Shown: piece by piece, positions 35,351-46,609 of the stretch
Layout: each line of letters opens with the position of its first letter
Numbering within the stretch: the stretch's first letter is position 1
DNA from: Limnobacter sp. MED105
Lineage (GTDB): Bacteria > Pseudomonadota > Gammaproteobacteria > Burkholderiales > Burkholderiaceae_B
Length of the DNA: 64,000 bases
Assembly (NCBI RefSeq): GCF_000170915.1
Contig: NZ_ABCT01000008.1
Coordinates: 79,489-143,488, forward strand
Direction of reading: 5' to 3'
Notes under the pieces: generated by a model
Told to the model about the DNA's origin: nothing
The model's database searches: none
Seen by the model: only the letters and a program-made list of their open reading frames with translations
Position numbers and translations under genes: made by a program

Positions 35351-38300
35351 ATGACCACCAAAACGAAAAAAACCGAGAATTCCCAGTACCTTGGCAATCT
35401 GATTCGTATTAAAGGGGCGCGTCAGCACAACCTTAAAAATGTCGACATCGACATTAAAGCCGGTGAAATTACTGTGTTCACCGGTGTGTCGGGCAGTGGT
35501 AAAAGCTCATTGGTGTTCGACACCCTGTACGCTGAAGGCCAGCGCCGTTATGTTGAAACCTTCTCGCCCTATGCACGCCAGTTTCTGGACCGCATGGACA
35601 AACCCGACGTAGACAGCATCGAAGGCGTGTTGCCAGCCATTGCCATTGACCAGGCCAACCCCGTGCGCACCTCCCGAAGCACCGTGGGTACGATGACTGA
35701 AATCAACGATCACCTGAAGTTGATTTATGCCCGCGCCGCCCACCTGCATTGCCGTCAGTGTGGCCAGTGGGTGCGGGAAGACACAGTAGCCACCATCAAG
35801 CAATCCATACTGGACAAAGCCGCCGCACAAAACGATCCACGCATCGTGATTACCTTCCCGGTGCGCGTGCCCGCCAAGTTCACCACCCAGGAAATTGAAG
35901 ATTTTCTAAGTGCGCAGGGCTACACCCGCATTCACCGGGAAACACCGATTAAAAAAGGCCGCAGCGTAGTGGAAAAACTGCTGGATGTGGTTCAAGACCG
36001 TTTCCGTGTGGCAGGTGTTGAGGAAAGCCGTTTCAGCGACGCTGTGGCCAGCGCCCTGCATCGCGGCAAAGGCAAAGTGAATGTGTTTGCACTGCCCGAA
36101 GACGGAGGTGAGGAGCAAGCGCCTTGGCGTTATTCCGAAGGCCTGCACTGCGCCACTTGCGATCTGGATTACTCCAGCCCGCTGCCCAGCCACTTCAGTT
36201 TCAATTCACCCTTGGGTGCATGCGACACCTGCCGTGGTTTTGGGCGGGTGATTGGAATTGATTATGGCCTGGTGATTCCTGATGAAAACAAATCGCTGGA
36301 AGAGGGTGCGGTAAAACCCTGGACTACGGAAAGCTTTAAAAGCTGCCAGAAAGACCTGGTGAAATTCGCCAAAAAGCGAGGCATTGCCACGGACATTGCC
36401 TACAAACATTTGCCCGAAGAACACAAGTTGTGGGTGATCGAAGGCGATGCGAATTTTGACGGCAATTGGGATGGCCATTTGTTCTACGGCGTCGCCCGTT
36501 ATTTTGAATGGCTCGAAAGCCGGACCTACAAAATGCACGTGCGCGTCATGTTGTCCAAATACCGCAGTTACACGCCGTGTGGCGATTGCAATGGCGCACG
36601 CTTAAAGCCCGATTCACTGCTGTGGAAATTGCCCAGTGAATCGGGCCAACACAGCATTCATGAAATTATGCAAATGCCATTGTTGAAGGTGGCACAACTG
36701 TTTAAGAACCTGCAATTGCCTGGTGCTCTGGACGAAGCAAGCGATTTGGTATTGCAGGAAATTCGCACCCGCCTGGGTTTTCTAATTCAAGTGGGTTTGG
36801 GCTATTTAACACTCGACAGGCAAAGCAGAACGCTCAGTGGTGGCGAAGTACAGCGCATTAATTTAACCACTGCATTGGGCAGTTCGCTGGTGAATACTTT
36901 GTTTGTGCTGGATGAGCCCTCGGTTGGTTTGCACCCGCGCGACATTGCGCGCGTGGCCCAGGCCATGCAGCGTTTGAAGGAAGCCGGTAACACGCTGGTG
37001 GTGGTGGAGCATGACCCGCAATTGATGAACCAGGCTGACCGACTGGTGGACATTGGCCCCGGCCCTGGCGAGGCGGGCGGCAATATTGTGTTCGATGGCG
37101 CCCCATCCAAAATTGGCAAGGCAAATTCGCTAACTGCCCGCTATTTGAAAGGCGAGTTGAAGGTGGTGGAAGCCAGCCAACCTTTGGGTGATTCGAAAGA
37201 ACACATTGCCTTGACGGGTGTGCGTGCCAACAATTTAAAGAACATTGATTTCAAATTGCCGCTGAACCGGCTGGTAGTGCTCACCGGTGTTTCAGGTTCA
37301 GGCAAAAGCACCTTGGTGCAAGACGTGCTGGTGCCTGCCATTAAAAAGATAAAAGGCGAACCCACGGAAGCACCCGGCGAGTTCGATTCCCTTGAAGGTG
37401 TTGAACATATTTCGCAACTGGCCTTTGTGGACCAAAGCCCGATCGGTAAAACCACCCGAAGCAACCCTGCCAGCTATGTGGGCGCCTTTGATGAATTGCG
37501 CAAGCTATTCTCCAAAACAAAAATTGCAGTTGAGCGTGATTACAAACCCGGCTTTTTCAGTTTCAACAGTGGCGATGGCCGCTGCCCCATGTGCGGCGGC
37601 AATGGCTTTGAGCATGTGGAAATGCAATTCTTGAGCGACGTGTATTTGCGCTGCGGCGAATGCAATGGCACACGCTATCGCCCCGAAGCACTGGAAGTCA
37701 CGCTTGAACGAAAAGGCCAGGTGTTGAACATGGCTCAGGTGCTTGAACTGACTGTAGACCAGGCACTTGATTTGTTCGACAAAGACACGGCCCTGTTAAA
37801 AACACTGCAACCACTGGCACAGGTCGGCTTGAACTATTTACGTTTGGGGCAACCGGTGCCCACGCTGAGTGGTGGTGAAGCGCAACGATTGAAACTGGCC
37901 GGTTTTCTGGCCAACTTGAAGCCCACCGCAAGTGGTCAAAAAGTGGCCAAGCGTGGCGATTTGTTTGTGTTTGATGAACCTACGACCGGTTTGCATTTTG
38001 ATGATGTGGCCAAGCTGATGCGTTCGCTGCGCTTGTTGCAGCAGGCAGGGCACAGCGTGTTGATTGTTGAGCACAACCTGGATGTGATATGTGCCGCCGA
38101 CTGGCTGGTCGACCTGGGCCCCGAGGCGGGAGAGTACGGCGGTGAACTGGTGGCCCAAGGCACGCCGGAACAGCTGGCGAAAAACAAAGCCAGCCACACG
38201 GGTGTTGCGATCAAGCAGTACCTTGCGCAAACCAATTTGCTGGATGCTGCCGATTTAAACAAGGGAAGCAGTGATTACCTGGTGGCTGAAGCCGCCGCGC

Positions 38301-40989
38301 TGTATGGCCTGAACACTGCACACACCAAGCGTGGTTTGACCGACGGCATTGAAATTCTGCATGCCCGCGAGCACAACCTGAAGAATGTCAGCCTGACGAT
38401 TCCACGCGAGAAAATGACGGTGATCACAGGCCCTTCCGGCAGTGGGAAATCCACACTCGCCTTCGACATTCTGTTTTCTGAAGGTCAACGCCGTTACCTT
38501 GAAAGCCTGAACGCCTACGCTCGCCAATTTGTGCAGCCTGCTGCCAAGCCCGATGTGGATGCCATTTTTGGCATTCCACCCACAGTTGCGATTGAGCAGC
38601 GCACAAGCCGGGGTGGCCGTAAAAGTACAGTGGCCACGGTGACTGAGGTGTACCACTTTCTGCGCCTCATGTTTGTAAAACTGGGTATTCAGCATTGCCC
38701 CACTTGCGAAGTGCCCATCGCGCCGCAAAGCATGGACAGCATGCTGGCGCAAATCATGCAGCATTACAAAGGGCAGGAAATTACCTTGCTGGCTCCGTTG
38801 GTTCAGGGACGCAAGGGCATTTACAACGAAATTGCCAAGTGGGCTGTAGACCGCGGTTATGAACGCCTGCGTGTCGATGGTGAATATGTGCCCACCAACC
38901 CTTGGCCCAAGCTGGCCCGTTATCAGGAACACCACATTGAATTGCCTGTTAAAACCTTGAGCATTCAAGCCAAAGGCGAGAAAGAATTGCGCGAAGTGTT
39001 GGCACTTGCGCTTGAGTATGGCAAAGGCACCGTCATGGTGGAAGCTCCTGGCAAGAAAAGCGAATCACCTTCCATCCGCTTTTATTCCACCAAGCGCGCC
39101 TGCCCCAGTTGCGCACGCAGCTTCCCTGAACTTGATCCACGTTTGTTCAGCTACAACAGCAAGCACGGTTGGTGCGCCAGTTGTTTCGGTGTGGGCGAAG
39201 AAGTGGAGGGCTTTGATGCCGAAACCACGGGTGAAGAAGGCAAGTGGCTTTCCGAGCAAGACAAGAGCGCTGAAGATGGTGCGGAGGGAGATGAAGGAAC
39301 CTACCTACGTGAAGCCGCTGTATGTGGTGCTTGCAATGGCCAACGCCTGAATCCCACCGCGCTGGCCGTTAAATTCAAGAACAGCAACATTGCCCAATTG
39401 GCAGACCAAACCGTGAGCGACGCACTGCAGTGGGTCGATCAGCTTGAGCTGGACGAACGCGAAAGCGCGATTGCCAAAGACATTCGCATTGAAATGGCCG
39501 GGCGCTTGAAATTTTTAAAACAAGTGGGTCTGGATTACCTGCACCTGAACCGCAGCGCGCCTACCCTGAGTGGTGGTGAGGCGCAACGTATTCGCCTGGC
39601 CTCGCAGCTGGGAACCAACCTGCGCGGCGTGTGCTATGTGCTGGACGAACCCACCATTGGCCTTCACACCCGTGACAATCACCGCTTGCTGGATGCGCTT
39701 GAAGAACTTCGCGCCAAGGGCAACACCTTGGTGATTGTTGAACACGACATTGACACCATGCAACGTGCCGACCGCCTGGTCGATATTGGTCCCGGCGCAG
39801 GCAAATTGGGCGGTGAAATTATTTCCCAAGGTACTGTGGCAGAGGTAACAGCAGACATAAATTCGCTGACAGGCCGCTACCTTAAAAACCCGATTCCACA
39901 CTTGTTAAAGCCCAATCGCCCTGTTGAAAAAGACACTGCACGATTGAAAATCAAGGGTGCAAAACTGCACAACATCACGGGTTTGAATGTGGATATTCCT
40001 TTGGGCCGCTTGGTGGCCATCACCGGTGTTTCCGGCAGTGGAAAGTCAACACTGGCACGCGATATTCTGTTGGCCAATATGCGCCAGTATGTGTTGAATC
40101 AAAACAAGAAGGGCAAGCCCACACACAACTGGTTTGCTTGCGATGCCATTGAAGGTGCTGAGCAAGTGGCACGGGTGCTGGAAGTGGACCAGACCCCGAT
40201 TGGTAAAACACCGCGCAGCTGCCCGGCCACCTACATTGGCTTCTGGAACCGAATTCGCAATGTGTTGGCCGACACCATTGAAGCCCGCATGCGTGGTTTC
40301 GCGGCCAATCGCTTCAGTTTCAATGCTGGCCCAGGCCGTTGTCCGGTGTGCGATGGACAGGGCATGCAAACCATAGAAATGAACTTCCTGCCCGATGTGA
40401 AAGTGGTGTGCGAAGCTTGCCGTGGCAACGCTTTAACCCGGAAACCTTGCAGGTTACCTGGCGGGACAAAACCGCGGCTGAAATTCTGAACATGAGCTGT
40501 TCGGAAGCGGCCCCGTTCTTTGAAGCCCACCCGGCTATTGCACAGGCTTTGCAGTTGCTCAATGATGTTGGTTTGGGTTACCTGACCATTGGCCAACCCA
40601 GCCCCACGCTAAGCGGTGGTGAAGCACAGCGAATCAAGCTGGTGACCGAACTGGTGAAGGTGCGTGAAAACAAAGCGGGCGTACAAATGAGCCCACCCAC
40701 CTTGTATGTGCTGGACGAGCCCACCGTGGGTTTGCACATGAACGATGTTGAGAAGCTGATTGCCGTGCTGCACAGATTGGTGAATGCAGGGCATACGGTG
40801 GTCGTAATTGAACACGACCTGGACTTGATTGCGCAAGCCGATTGGGTAATCGACATGGGCCCCGAGGCTGGTATTGGCGGTGGACAATTGGTGGCGCAGG
40901 GCAGTCCGCAAGACCTTGCAAAAGCAAAAGGCAAGAAAGCGGGGCACACCGCAACCGCGCTGGCGCAGTTTTACACCAGTAGAACCTGA
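35351..40989 (+). pseudogene. uvrA: Double-length UvrA, interrupted by an apparent one-base deletion
   Basis: The gene encodes two UvrA units in tandem, about 1879 residues in all, with four ATP-binding modules. Walker A loops are GVSGSGKSS, GVSGSGKST, GPSGSGKST and GVSGSGKST; ABC signatures LSGGEVQRI, LSGGEAQRL, LSGGEAQRIR and LSGGEAQRIK follow. UvrA recognises bulky DNA lesions in nucleotide excision repair; the doubled form is known from Burkholderiales. The first frame is open to 40489, but the expected CRG-N-RFNPETL sequence breaks at about 40428, where one base (probably a C in AACCGC) is missing. The remaining frame then continues to 40989 and holds the last signature, Walker B (LDEPTVGLH) and H-loop. 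If real, the fourth ATPase site is lost; a sequencing error is equally possible. The start ATG is the first after the aroG gap. Confidence 0.88.
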
Positions 40990-41089
40990 CAGTAATCAAT
41001 AGCCAGAGGAACTTTCTGGCCACATTTGTTCCTTAAGCGAAAGGGGATGCGTTCCCCGTCGTTTTGCTGTTTTCAAGCAAGGGGAATAC

Positions 41090-41536
41090 ATGCCGGCCAG
41101 TCTTTCCGAAGTAGGTAATTCATCCTCCTTACCTCCTCAAAGTGTAGCTGCGGAAATCGCCGCGAGTTCTTCCTTGGGTCATGGGGCCATGGGTGAGGGC
41201 GGTGTGTCAAAGACCGCACTGGCTATCTGGAAAAAACTCAGTGAAAGTCTAGCTGAGAATCCCTCCGCCCACTGGAATGAGGCGCTGAACACGGCAGATG
41301 AGCTTGCACGGTCTGTCTGTGGTCAAAACCTGGCTATGGATTTGCAGGCCGATTTGCTGGGTAATTTCAAATTGCTCGAGCAAACCTTGAGCAAACTGAA
41401 AATTCTACCAAGCGAGGAGTTCCTTGATCCCCAGGCTTTTATCAAGACCAGGCTGGCGGTTCTGAAACTCAACATCGTGACCGATGCCGAGGATCTCAGA
41501 AAACTTCAAAGTCTCAGCACCCATTCATCCAATTAA
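41090..41536 (+). CDS. Unrecognised 148-residue protein beside the peptidase-like gene
   Basis: Not recognised. The N terminus is rich in Ser, Ala and Gly and looks disordered up to residue 35; the remainder is predicted helical (WKKLSESLAENPSAHWNEA, then LLEQTLSKLKILPSEEF). There is no signal peptide or membrane segment. A good AAGGGGA Shine-Dalgarno sequence precedes the ATG, and the next gene starts 29 bases after its stop with its own CCGGAG, so the pair is likely one operon. Such an arrangement could mean a small chaperone or a second secreted protein, but this is speculation. Confidence 0.65.
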   Translation: MPASLSEVGNSSSLPPQSVAAEIAASSSLGHGAMGEGGVSKTALAIWKKLSESLAENPSAHWNEALNTADELARSVCGQNLAMDLQADLLGNFKLLEQTLSKLKILPSEEFLDPQAFIKTRLAVLKLNIVTDAEDLRKLQSLSTHSSN

Positions 41537-41565
41537 TCAGAACTGACTATCCGGAGTACCTAGCC

Positions 41566-44500
41566 ATGACCACCCCAACGACCACCGCAGTACCCAGTGC
41601 TATCAGTCAGCGCACAGTATCGTCCAGCGCTGCAACTGGCAAGTCAGGTTCAGGTGTCCAAGCGGTGCTTACCCCCGGTTTGGCTGCTACACAGCGCAAT
41701 GCAAACTTTGGCAAAACACCCCTTGAACAACCCCATGTCATTGACATGATGAAAGCGTGTTACAGGATGAATGGCACCGAAGAAATCAGTGAGGCACTCA
41801 ATGCCCTGATTGATGGCCTGGTTAAGAAAGTAGAGGAGGGTGGTGGTCAAAAAGCAGAAGAACTCAAGTCCATGATTGTTGAAATACTCAAGAAAGCCGA
41901 TCCAGTGCCCGCGAGTTCATCTTCGTTCTCTTTCCCGTCTGATGCAACAACTGCCACTCCATCCATTTCCGCAGTCGAGTCTTCATCGTTAGTCGCCACA
42001 CCCACCACCTCTGCCCAGTTGGCGAAACCAGAAACAGGTACCAAGCCATCAAGTTCATGGTTGCGGTGGATTGGTAGCTTTTTCAGTGCTGCACAGGATC
42101 AAGCTGCCGCATTGAATGCTTTGCAGCAAGTTGCGGTCAAGGAAGGTGTGCCGGCGAAACTCGCGCAGTATCACAAGCAGCTCGAATTGGACAAGGTTAC
42201 CAAGAGAATTGCCGAACTGACAGATACAGGTTCGCTTGAACAAGTGCTGAATGAGGTTGATGGCAGGGCCAAGACGCTGGTTGCGATCACGTCAAATGAA
42301 AAGAAGTCGATTGTAGATCTTGTCCGAAAAGCGGATTTGAGCAACAGGAAGCAAGGCCAGGTAATGGGTGTTCAGAAATCGGTCATTGAGGCTTTTCACT
42401 CGGCTGGCGGGGCGTTATCTGCATCGGGTGGCTCAGCCGGTGTTTCCAATCATGCAGAAGCAAAGGTTGTTCAGAAATGGTATCGAGCCGCCAAGTCCCA
42501 GCAAGTTATGCATGAGAAGGCTGTTCAAGGGTACAAGATGATTCAGTCCAAATTGGAATCGTCTATCCGAGATGTTGTGGGACCCAACAAAAACATCCTT
42601 GAGTTGAGTCAGGTCGAACTGAGTGAGTTGGGGAAAAAGCTTGACGAGTGGGGGACTCGGGAGCGAAAGAAAAAGTCTGAACTTCAGGAACAGTTAGAGC
42701 AAACAGGTCAAGAGCAAGATGGTGCAAAGGTATCTGGGTTGCTGAATGACCTGGATACATGCGAAAAAAATATTAAAGGTATTGAGGACCAGAAGAAAAA
42801 AATCGCAACGCTTTCACGCACGGTAGGCTTGGCAGAAATGGATCTCAGAGTGATCAACGGTTTGTCCGATAGGTTTGCTGCGGCGCCTGGCTTCCAAGCC
42901 AACGCGCTGCCATGTAGCTTGCCTTTGCTGGCCAATGGCGTTGAGTCGCCTTCTGTCAAAGACGGTTTTAGCTTGAATAAGGCATTGGAATACGGGCGAG
43001 CTGGAGCATCGTCGCGATCAGCGGCTTTAAAAATTGGTCTGTCCGAGTTTGGTTCCTGGTTCAATACTTTTGACAGTCAGGGAAAGTCCACGCATTCAAC
43101 AACACGCGGGGAGAAGCTGCCCTTTCTCGCCGAGTTAGGTGGTTCACTGAAAAACCCGGGCGGTGAACGCTCAGAAAAAGTGTTGAAGTTTTTGGGCACA
43201 GCAGATTGTGATTCACCGCAAGGGTTGGATAAGAACGGCAGAATATTCATTCATAAACTGGCAGCTGCAAATGTGAGTGCAGCCGGTTTCAATTCAAAAA
43301 CCTTGGCACTGAGCGCGCCATCGTTGGCTTACAAAGTGGAGTCCAGCTATTCGCGTAAATCTCAGGAGCATGTGGGAGCCCGGTTGAAGGTACTTGAAAG
43401 TTTGTCAGGAACTTTGCAAGCGGAGATTTTTAAAGCGGGAAAACCTGTTGATATCACACACGCCGTAATTACCGACCAACATGCCGTGGAGGCTGCCTCA
43501 CTGATTCTCGCGGCCATGCCCAATGACTTGTTGACCACAAATCACGCAGAGGTCGAGCGTTTCATGAAAGCGCTGAAGGCGTTCGAAAACAAAGTTGAGC
43601 TAGCAGGGCAGCAGAACAATGGGCAGGTTGGTCCCAAAGATCTGGAATCTTTCAAGCAGGAGTTGAGCACTTTTCATAAAAAAGCTGCCTTGTGGATTTC
43701 AGAAAGAGACACCGCTGGCGCAGAACAGTCCTTGGCTGCAGCAAGAGAAATTTCCAAGGAGATAGCTGAGAATCGTCGCGGAGGTGTCTTGCGACGCATT
43801 TCGGTGAACGTGGGTAATTTTGTGAACCTGGCTGGGGGCAAGGCAATTCGTGAGAGTTTCTCGGCAATCCAGAATTATTTTGCCAACGTTAACCAGAAAG
43901 AACGGTTGCGCCAACAGCTCGGAAAAACAGAGAACATCGCAACAGTCTTCGAACTCAAAGCGCAGTTAAAACCGCTATTAAGTTCAGCAGATGCAAGTAA
44001 TGCACAGGTGCTCATCAATTATCTGGAAGGCAAAAGCCTGACTGTCAAATTGCAAGGACAACTCAGCCCACAACTCAAGAGGACCTTGGTTGAGGTGGAA
44101 AGTTTTGTGCAAAAGCTTTGGAAGTCTTGTGGCCACGGAAAGCCCCTGCCGAAGGTGATTGAGTGGTCCTCCTCACTCGATCAGTCGCCTTCTAAACTTT
44201 TGGTCGGGGCTGCCAATGATCAGCCAATCAAGGTCAATCGTTCTGCTGGTTCAGCTAAAACAAGCAGCCCAATCAAGCCTATGTCTGAAATCGCGATTAT
44301 CGACAAGCTGCTGTCAGCGCGTGGTCGCAAAATTCAAGAGGTGTCTGGCCAGGGGAATCGCTGCTGGTTGCGGGCAGCGAACGCCAGTGCAATTTCTTAT
44401 TCAGATATCCAGGATGTATCACAGCGCGTGTTCGATGCGCTGGAAAAGGTGAAAGCGGATTGGGTCACTAAAATTCAGCCAGACGCAAACAAAGCGGGCA

Positions 44501-44964
44501 TGTTGATTGATGGTTATGAGCCGTATTGGCCTGCCAATGTGGATGAGGTGAAGAATATTTATCAAGCACTTGTGGCAGCAAAAGACCTTGGGTATCGAAT
44601 TGGCGATGCGCAAATTGAAAACAATTTGCAGAAAATGACCTTGCAGCTGGCCATTCCTCGGCTAACAGGTAATGTCCTGGATATTGTCGGTACTTCTCGT
44701 TCAAGCAAAAATGAAGGCACAACCGAAGCCAACGAATTGGCACAAAACCTGAGAGAACTCTCGGGCATGGCTGAGGTTCAAGGTGACCGTCAAATCATTA
44801 CAGCATTTTTTGAGTCACTTGATTCGAAGGTTGATTTTATTAGCGACAAGGACCGTGTAAAAGACCTGGATTCCAAACAAGCCAATCAGGACACAGTACT
44901 CCTCAAACATTCAGGGGCGTCGGTGCACTCTGGGCACTATCGCTTTTACTCCAGGCACAATTAA
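41566..44964 (+). CDS. Large protein ending in a USP/OTU-like cysteine peptidase signature
   Basis: The 1132-residue protein is not recognised as a whole. Residues 1-60 and 125-165 are Ser/Thr/Pro-rich and likely disordered. Residues 350-425 form a strongly charged coiled coil (KKLDEWGTRERKKKSELQEQ and onward). The C-terminal 230 residues contain GQGNRCWLRA with Cys933, and the protein closes with KHSGASVHSGHYRFYSRHN where His1124 sits in GHY. The last part fits the H-x-G-x(5)-G-H-Y His box of USP-type deubiquitinases, and GNxCWL resembles their Cys box; CWLRA is also close to OTU peptidases. No acidic residue follows the His as in ordinary USPs. There is no Sec signal. A secreted effector that acts on eukaryotic ubiquitin is a reasonable idea but unproven. 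Confidence 0.8.
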   Translation: MTTPTTTAVPSAISQRTVSSSAATGKSGSGVQAVLTPGLAATQRNANFGKTPLEQPHVIDMMKACYRMNGTEEISEALNALIDGLVKKVEEGGGQKAEELKSMIVEILKKADPVPASSSSFSFPSDATTATPSISAVESSSLVATPTTSAQLAKPETGTKPSSSWLRWIGSFFSAAQDQAAALNALQQVAVKEGVPAKLAQYHKQLELDKVTKRIAELTDTGSLEQVLNEVDGRAKTLVAITSNEKKSIVDLVRKADLSNRKQGQVMGVQKSVIEAFHSAGGALSASGGSAGVSNHAEAKVVQKWYRAAKSQQVMHEKAVQGYKMIQSKLESSIRDVVGPNKNILELSQVELSELGKKLDEWGTRERKKKSELQEQLEQTGQEQDGAKVSGLLNDLDTCEKNIKGIEDQKKKIATLSRTVGLAEMDLRVINGLSDRFAAAPGFQANALPCSLPLLANGVESPSVKDGFSLNKALEYGRAGASSRSAALKIGLSEFGSWFNTFDSQGKSTHSTTRGEKLPFLAELGGSLKNPGGERSEKVLKFLGTADCDSPQGLDKNGRIFIHKLAAANVSAAGFNSKTLALSAPSLAYKVESSYSRKSQEHVGARLKVLESLSGTLQAEIFKAGKPVDITHAVITDQHAVEAASLILAAMPNDLLTTNHAEVERFMKALKAFENKVELAGQQNNGQVGPKDLESFKQELSTFHKKAALWISERDTAGAEQSLAAAREISKEIAENRRGGVLRRISVNVGNFVNLAGGKAIRESFSAIQNYFANVNQKERLRQQLGKTENIATVFELKAQLKPLLSSADASNAQVLINYLEGKSLTVKLQGQLSPQLKRTLVEVESFVQKLWKSCGHGKPLPKVIEWSSSLDQSPSKLLVGAANDQPIKVNRSAGSAKTSSPIKPMSEIAIIDKLLSARGRKIQEVSGQGNRCWLRAANASAISYSDIQDVSQRVFDALEKVKADWVTKIQPDANKAGMLIDGYEPYWPANVDEVKNIYQALVAAKDLGYRIGDAQIENNLQKMTLQLAIPRLTGNVLDIVGTSRSSKNEGTTEANELAQNLRELSGMAEVQGDRQIITAFFESLDSKVDFISDKDRVKDLDSKQANQDTVLLKHSGASVHSGHYRFYSRHN

Positions 44965-44995
44965 TTCACTGACGACTGTGCTCGAGCAACTGGAA

Positions 44996-45607
44996 TCATG
45001 AGGTTTTTTTATCGCCAATTTTGCTTTCCTTTCCGGCAATCAGATTCGCAATATTTTGTTTGTGACGGTAAATAAGCAGGGCAGACATGATTGCAATTGC
45101 AGCCGCTTGCCCGTTGATTCCAAATAGCAGCACATTGTAGAACACAGCGAACAGCGCGGCGATCAGTGCTGCCAATGAGGAATAACGGAAAAAGTAAGCA
45201 ATCACAACCCAAGTAATGGCGGTGGCCAAGCCCAAAACCCAATTCAGGCCAAGCAGCACGCCAAGTGCGGTGGCCACGCCTTTGCCGCCTTCAAATTTGA
45301 AGAATATTGGGTACAGGTGACCAATAAATGCAGCCAGTCCAATCCAGGCAATGTCCGTGCGGGTGTAACCCAACTGGTCTTGAAAATGAAAGGCCAACGC
45401 CACTGCAAGCGTGCCTTTCAAGGCGTCACCCAGCAAAGTCAGCACGGCGGCTTTTTTATTGCCACTGCGCAGCACATTGGTGGCGCCCGGGTTTTTTGAA
45501 CCGTAAGTGCGTGGGTCGGCCAAACCCACGAATTTGGAAACAACCACTGCGAATGAAATTGAACCAATCAGATAAGCGATTAGCAGGCCAGCGGCAAAGT
45601 TAAGCAA
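44996..45607 (-). CDS. plsY: Glycerol-3-phosphate acyltransferase PlsY
   Basis: A 203-residue integral membrane enzyme that transfers the acyl group from acyl-phosphate to glycerol 3-phosphate, starting phospholipid synthesis. The three PlsY motifs are visible: GSISFAVV, GSKNPGATNVLR and GGKGVATALG, with several membrane helices between. The start is TTG with AGGAG six bases upstream on the minus strand; no ATG fits. It is convergent with the peptidase-like gene (31 bases apart) and follows xerD on the same strand. Confidence 0.94.
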   Translation of the reverse strand: MLNFAAGLLIAYLIGSISFAVVVSKFVGLADPRTYGSKNPGATNVLRSGNKKAAVLTLLGDALKGTLAVALAFHFQDQLGYTRTDIAWIGLAAFIGHLYPIFFKFEGGKGVATALGVLLGLNWVLGLATAITWVVIAYFFRYSSLAALIAALFAVFYNVLLFGINGQAAAIAIMSALLIYRHKQNIANLIAGKESKIGDKKTS

Positions 45608-45642
45608 AGGTGTCTCCTGGTTATTGGGCTTTGGCGTCGATT

Positions 45643-46542
45643 TTAGCGACTTTTTGATCGTGGGTGGCTTTGATTGAGCAAGGTGTGCAGGTGTTCTTTG
45701 GCCACGTGGGTGTAAATCTGGGTTGTGCCAATGTCAGCGTGGCCGAGCAGTAACTGCACCACGCGCAGGTCAGCGCCGTGGTTAATCAAGTGCGTGGCAA
45801 ATGCGTGTCGCAACACATGCGGGCTCACGGTTGTGTTGATTCCGGCAATCAAAGCCAGGCGCTTTGTGTTTTTCCAGAAACCTTGCCGGGTCATCGGGGT
45901 TCCAAAATGGGTGACAAACAAAAAATCGCTGGTTTTCCCCTTCAGTAACTCGCCACGGGCCTGCTGCAAATACAGCTGAATTGCCAACCTTGCAGGTTCA
46001 CCCATGGGTACCAAGCGTTCTTTTTTGCCCTTGCCCAGTACCTTGACAGCCCCCACATTCAGGTCAACGGCGCGCAGGGGCATATTCACCAATTCACTAA
46101 CCCTCAGGCCGCTGGCATACATGAATTCAAGCATGGCTTTGTCACGCTGCCCTGCTGCGTTACTCAGGTCGGGTGCAGACAGCAGGTCCAGCACTTGTTT
46201 CTCGCTCAGGGTTTTGGGGATGCGTAAGCCGCGTTTTGCACTTTGCAGTTGCGAGCAAGGGTTGTCCTCGCGTTGCCTGGTGGTGTTCAGCCACAGGTAA
46301 AAGCGTTTGTAGCTGCTTAATTTGCGGTTCAAGCTACTGGGTTTTAATTCCAGTAAATCATGTACGTGGTTGCGAATATGTTCATTGCTGGCTTGAAGCA
46401 GGTTCTCAGCAAAGTGCTCGTCCAGCCAGTTCCCCAGTTGTTGCAAGTCGCCGCGGTAAGCCTGCAGCGTGGCTTTGGCCAATCCTTCTTCAAGCCACAA
46501 AGTGGTGCAGAATTCGTCGATGAGATCGGCATTGCTCTTCAT
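45643..46542 (-). CDS. xerD: Tyrosine recombinase XerD
   Basis: The 299-residue recombinase, with XerC, resolves chromosome dimers at dif. The catalytic residues are readable: Arg147 in SGLRVSEL, a Lys in KGKKERLVP (near 171-174), His242 and Arg245 in [11 protein letters not shown], His268 in [15 protein letters not shown] and the nucleophile Tyr277. The N-terminal SAM-like domain covers residues 5-95. Length and motifs match XerD better than a phage integrase. It is divergent from pdxH across 67 bases. Confidence 0.93.
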   Translation of the reverse strand: MKSNADLIDEFCTTLWLEEGLAKATLQAYRGDLQQLGNWLDEHFAENLLQASNEHIRNHVHDLLELKPSSLNRKLSSYKRFYLWLNTTRQREDNPCSQLQSAKRGLRIPKTLSEKQVLDLLSAPDLSNAAGQRDKAMLEFMYASGLRVSELVNMPLRAVDLNVGAVKVLGKGKKERLVPMGEPARLAIQLYLQQARGELLKGKTSDFLFVTHFGTPMTRQGFWKNTKRLALIAGINTTVSPHVLRHAFATHLINHGADLRVVQLLLGHADIGTTQIYTHVAKEHLHTLLNQSHPRSKSR

Positions 46543-46609
46543 TGTGGTGCTGGCAGCATGTGAAAATAAAGGTCATCATACCTTTAGCAGCATCAAGGAG
46601 TTTTGTTTT

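Noticed and set aside
40420..40440. Programmed ribosomal frameshift in uvrA
   Set aside because: No X-XXY-YYZ slippery heptamer or downstream stimulatory structure is apparent; a missing base is simpler.
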